NCBI GenBank assembly: GCA_015486095.1
Contig: WFSK01000203.1
Span: 1 to 5,782 of the forward strand
DNA length: 5,782 nucleotides
From: Thermotogae bacterium
GTDB lineage: Bacteria; Thermotogota; Thermotogae; B3-G13
Reading direction: 5' to 3'
Of the stretch, positions 3,685 to 5,782 are shown one piece after another. The notes under the pieces are model-generated. The model ran no database searches, was not told the origin of the DNA, and saw only the letters and a program-made list of their open reading frames with translations. The first letter of the stretch is position 1. Each line of letters starts with the position of its first letter. A program made the translations under genes and the position numbers.

Positions 3685-5782
3685 ATGACAGGAAATGAGA
3701 TAAGGGCAAGATTTCTGGAATTTTTTGCTTCTAAAGGACATAAGATATTACCGAGTGCCTCTCTTATTCCAGATGATAAGGGCCTTCTTTTAACTGTAGC
3801 GGGAGTTGTACCATTTAAACCTATACTGTGGGGAAAGGTAGAACCAACTTATCCCAGAATAGCTACAGTCCAAAAGTGTGTTAGGACAGCAGACCTGGAT
3901 AACGTTGGTAGAACTGCGAGGCATCATACGTTCTTCGAGATGCTCGGAAACTTTTCTTTTGGTGATTACTTCAAAAGGAAAGCCATAGAATACGCATGGG
4001 AGTTCGTTACAAGAGAATTGAAAATGGATGAAGAGAAGTTGTGGATCTCTATATACCTCGATGATGATGAATCCTTTGATATATGGAGAAATTCCATAGG
4101 TGTGCCTGAGAGAAGGATCGTTAGGCGTGGCAAAGAAGATAACTTTTGGGGGCCTGTTGGAAATTCTGGTCCTTGTGGCCCTTGTTCGGAGATATTCTAT
4201 GATACCGGTCCAAAACCAGAATGCAAGCGTCCTCCCGAGGAGTGCGATCCTACCTGCGAATGTGGTAGATTCGTCGAGCTATGGAACCTGGTCTTCACAG
4301 AGTATTATGCGGATGAGAATGGCAATCTTTTCCCTCTGCCCAGGAAAAACATAGACACCGGTGCCGGGTTAGAGCGTGTGGCTGCTGTGATGCAGGGTGT
4401 ACCAACGAATTTCGATACAGATCTGATATTGCCTATAATAAGAGTCATAGAAGAACTGTTATCGGTCAAATATGGGAAAGATGAAGAGACAGATGTTTCG
4501 ATAAAGATAATAGCAGATCATATAAGGGCAATAACGTTTTTGATATCCGATGGAGTTTTACCTTCCAATGATGGGCGTGGTTATGTCTTGAAGCGTCTTA
4601 TACGGAGAGCGATGAGAAGAGGGATACTTCTGGGATACGATCACCCCTTTTTATTCTCACTCGTGGATGTGGTGGTCGACAACATGAAGGATGTATATCC
4701 TGAGCTTGCTGCGAGACGAGCTTTTTCAAAGAAGATCCTGAAGATGGAAGAAGAGAGATTTGGAAAGACACTGACTACTGGTGTAAGCTTGTTAAGAGAT
4801 ATCATGAAAAGGTCAAAAGATAAGCGCATCGCAGGAGAAGATGCGTTTAAACTCTATGATACGTATGGGTTTCCGTTAGACCTAATACGTGAAATATCTT
4901 CAGAAGAAGGGTTTGAGATAGATGAGGAAGGATTCAAACGGTTGATGAAAAGGCAGCAGATCACCGCGCGTATGGCAAGAAAAGAAGACAGATCCCTTGA
5001 TATAGAGAGAGTATACAGGGATATCGAATCTTATAATGTGAAGACTCTTTTCACAGGATACGAATTACTCGAAGGTAGAGCAAAACTCTTGTTTATCATT
5101 AAGGATAATGAGCTAGTAACCGGCTTGAGGGAGGGAGAAAGGGGTATTTTGATCTTCGACAAAACGCCATTTTACGCTGAAAAAGGCGGACAAGTAGGAG
5201 ATACAGGTTGGATAACTACCAATACCTTCGAAGGGAAGGTATTGAATACCCTAAATCCACATAAAGAAATAACGAGCCATGAAGTGCTAGTAAGAAGAGG
5301 TAGTATCAACGTTGGTGAAGAGGCGATATTGAAAGTGGACGAGAGAAGGCGTAAGGCAATTGCTAGGAATCATACGGCTACCCATCTATTGCATGCGGCT
5401 TTACGAAACGTGATCGGCGAACACGTGAGACAATCAGGTTCGTTGGTATGCCCTGAAAGATTAAGGTTTGATTTTACACATTACGAAAAACTTGATGAGA
5501 AACAGATCGAAAAGGTGGAAAGAACAGTGAACGAGTGGATACTCCAGAATCTACCCGTAAGAATAAAGATCACGACGCTTCGAGAAGCAAAAGAGCAAGG
5601 TGCTATCGCTTTATTCGAAGAAAAATATGGTGAACGGGTAAGGTTAGTCGCAATAGATGATGTGAGCAAGGAATTATGTGGAGGTACACACGTAAAAACG
5701 ACGGGTGAAATAGGAATGTTCAGGATCGTATCCGAGTCTGCTATCTCTTCGGGAACGAGAAGAATAGAGGCAATAACAGGAG
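3685..5782 (+). CDS. alaS: Alanyl-tRNA synthetase, C-terminal part beyond the right edge
   Basis: AlaRS charges tRNA-Ala with alanine and hydrolyses mischarged Ser- and Gly-tRNA-Ala. The frame is open for 699 codons to the edge; family members have about 870-880 residues. The class II catalytic core covers about 1-240: RTARHHTFFEMLGNFSFGDY (76-95), GPCGPCSEIFYD (162-173) and NIDTGAGLER (222-231). C180, C187, C191 and C193 form a cysteine-rich insert before RFVELWNLVF (195-204). The tRNA-recognition region follows (about 245-450), with GRGYVLKRLIRRAMRRG (297-313) and LYDTYGFPLDL (390-400). The editing domain has FYAEKGGQVGDTG (496-508) and the zinc ligands H563, H567, C666 and H670 in HTATH and CGGTH, so editing looks intact. 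The C-terminal C-Ala region is not visible. The ATG is supported by a close SD. Its position right after cdsA is unusual. Confidence 0.97.
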   Translation, partial: MTGNEIRARFLEFFASKGHKILPSASLIPDDKGLLLTVAGVVPFKPILWGKVEPTYPRIATVQKCVRTADLDNVGRTARHHTFFEMLGNFSFGDYFKRKAIEYAWEFVTRELKMDEEKLWISIYLDDDESFDIWRNSIGVPERRIVRRGKEDNFWGPVGNSGPCGPCSEIFYDTGPKPECKRPPEECDPTCECGRFVELWNLVFTEYYADENGNLFPLPRKNIDTGAGLERVAAVMQGVPTNFDTDLILPIIRVIEELLSVKYGKDEETDVSIKIIADHIRAITFLISDGVLPSNDGRGYVLKRLIRRAMRRGILLGYDHPFLFSLVDVVVDNMKDVYPELAARRAFSKKILKMEEERFGKTLTTGVSLLRDIMKRSKDKRIAGEDAFKLYDTYGFPLDLIREISSEEGFEIDEEGFKRLMKRQQITARMARKEDRSLDIERVYRDIESYNVKTLFTGYELLEGRAKLLFIIKDNELVTGLREGERGILIFDKTPFYAEKGGQVGDTGWITTNTFEGKVLNTLNPHKEITSHEVLVRRGSINVGEEAILKVDERRRKAIARNHTATHLLHAALRNVIGEHVRQSGSLVCPERLRFDFTHYEKLDEKQIEKVERTVNEWILQNLPVRIKITTLREAKEQGAIALFEEKYGERVRLVAIDDVSKELCGGTHVKTTGEIGMFRIVSESAISSGTRRIEAITG
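5221..5250 (+). repeat. Perfect 9-bp hairpin inside alaS
   Basis: AATACCTTC (5221-5229) and GAAGGTATT (5235-5243) are perfect inverted copies around a 5-base GAAGG loop. A second AATACC follows at 5245-5250 and could pair with the same GGTATT. It lies in codons 513-522, a stretch outside the recognised motifs of the editing domain. There is no U-tract after it, so it is not an intrinsic terminator. It may be a chance mRNA hairpin. Confidence 0.4.

Noticed and set aside
4100..4354. Open plus-strand frame of 84 codons inside alaS in another phase
   Set aside because: It overlaps the best-conserved part of the AlaRS catalytic core, has no recognisable motif, and is explained as a shadow of alaS.

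Overview
The window is a compact bacterial gene cluster, all on the plus strand: tsf, pyrH, frr, uppS, cdsA and the first 699 codons of alaS. A 230-base non-coding region lies upstream. Every gene has clear family motifs and none is broken. The DNA is AT-rich, arginine is mostly AGA/AGG, isoleucine is often ATA, Shine-Dalgarno (SD) sequences are strong, and three of six starts are TTG. The EF-Ts is the short form known from Thermus and Thermotoga, and the AlaRS has the four-cysteine insert I recall from clostridial and Thermotoga-like enzymes. This suggests a deep-branching or Firmicute-like, possibly thermophilic bacterium. I cannot name the taxon.

Bases 1-230 hold regulatory sequence. A perfect consensus sigma-70-type promoter (TTGACA, 17 bases, TATAAT) drives the plus-strand genes, with a strong SD before the tsf start at 252. 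Facing away from it is a probable minus-strand promoter. Its roughly 125-base leader contains a 9-bp inverted repeat, a small hairpin and a terminator-like hairpin with six Ts, then an SD and an ATG at 11. The gene there would run off the left edge after three codons, so its identity is unknown.

Bases 252-3675 are a tightly packed run of five genes with gaps of 12 bases or less and one 4-base overlap. At three of the five junctions in the whole plus-strand run (tsf-pyrH, pyrH-frr, cdsA-alaS) the stop codon of one gene lies in or touches the SD of the next. EF-Ts and ribosome recycling factor serve translation. UMP kinase supplies pyrimidine nucleotides, including the CTP precursor. UppS makes the C55 lipid carrier precursor for the cell wall, and CdsA uses CTP to make CDP-diacylglycerol for phospholipids. 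The order pyrH-frr-uppS-cdsA is widely conserved in bacteria.

From 3685 to the right edge is alaS, cut off inside or just after the editing domain. It sits where dxr and rseP are often found after cdsA, and rpsB is missing from its usual place before tsf. I see no mobile element, CRISPR array, tRNA, rRNA or clearly new system. The least explained part is the divergent leader in bases 12-137.
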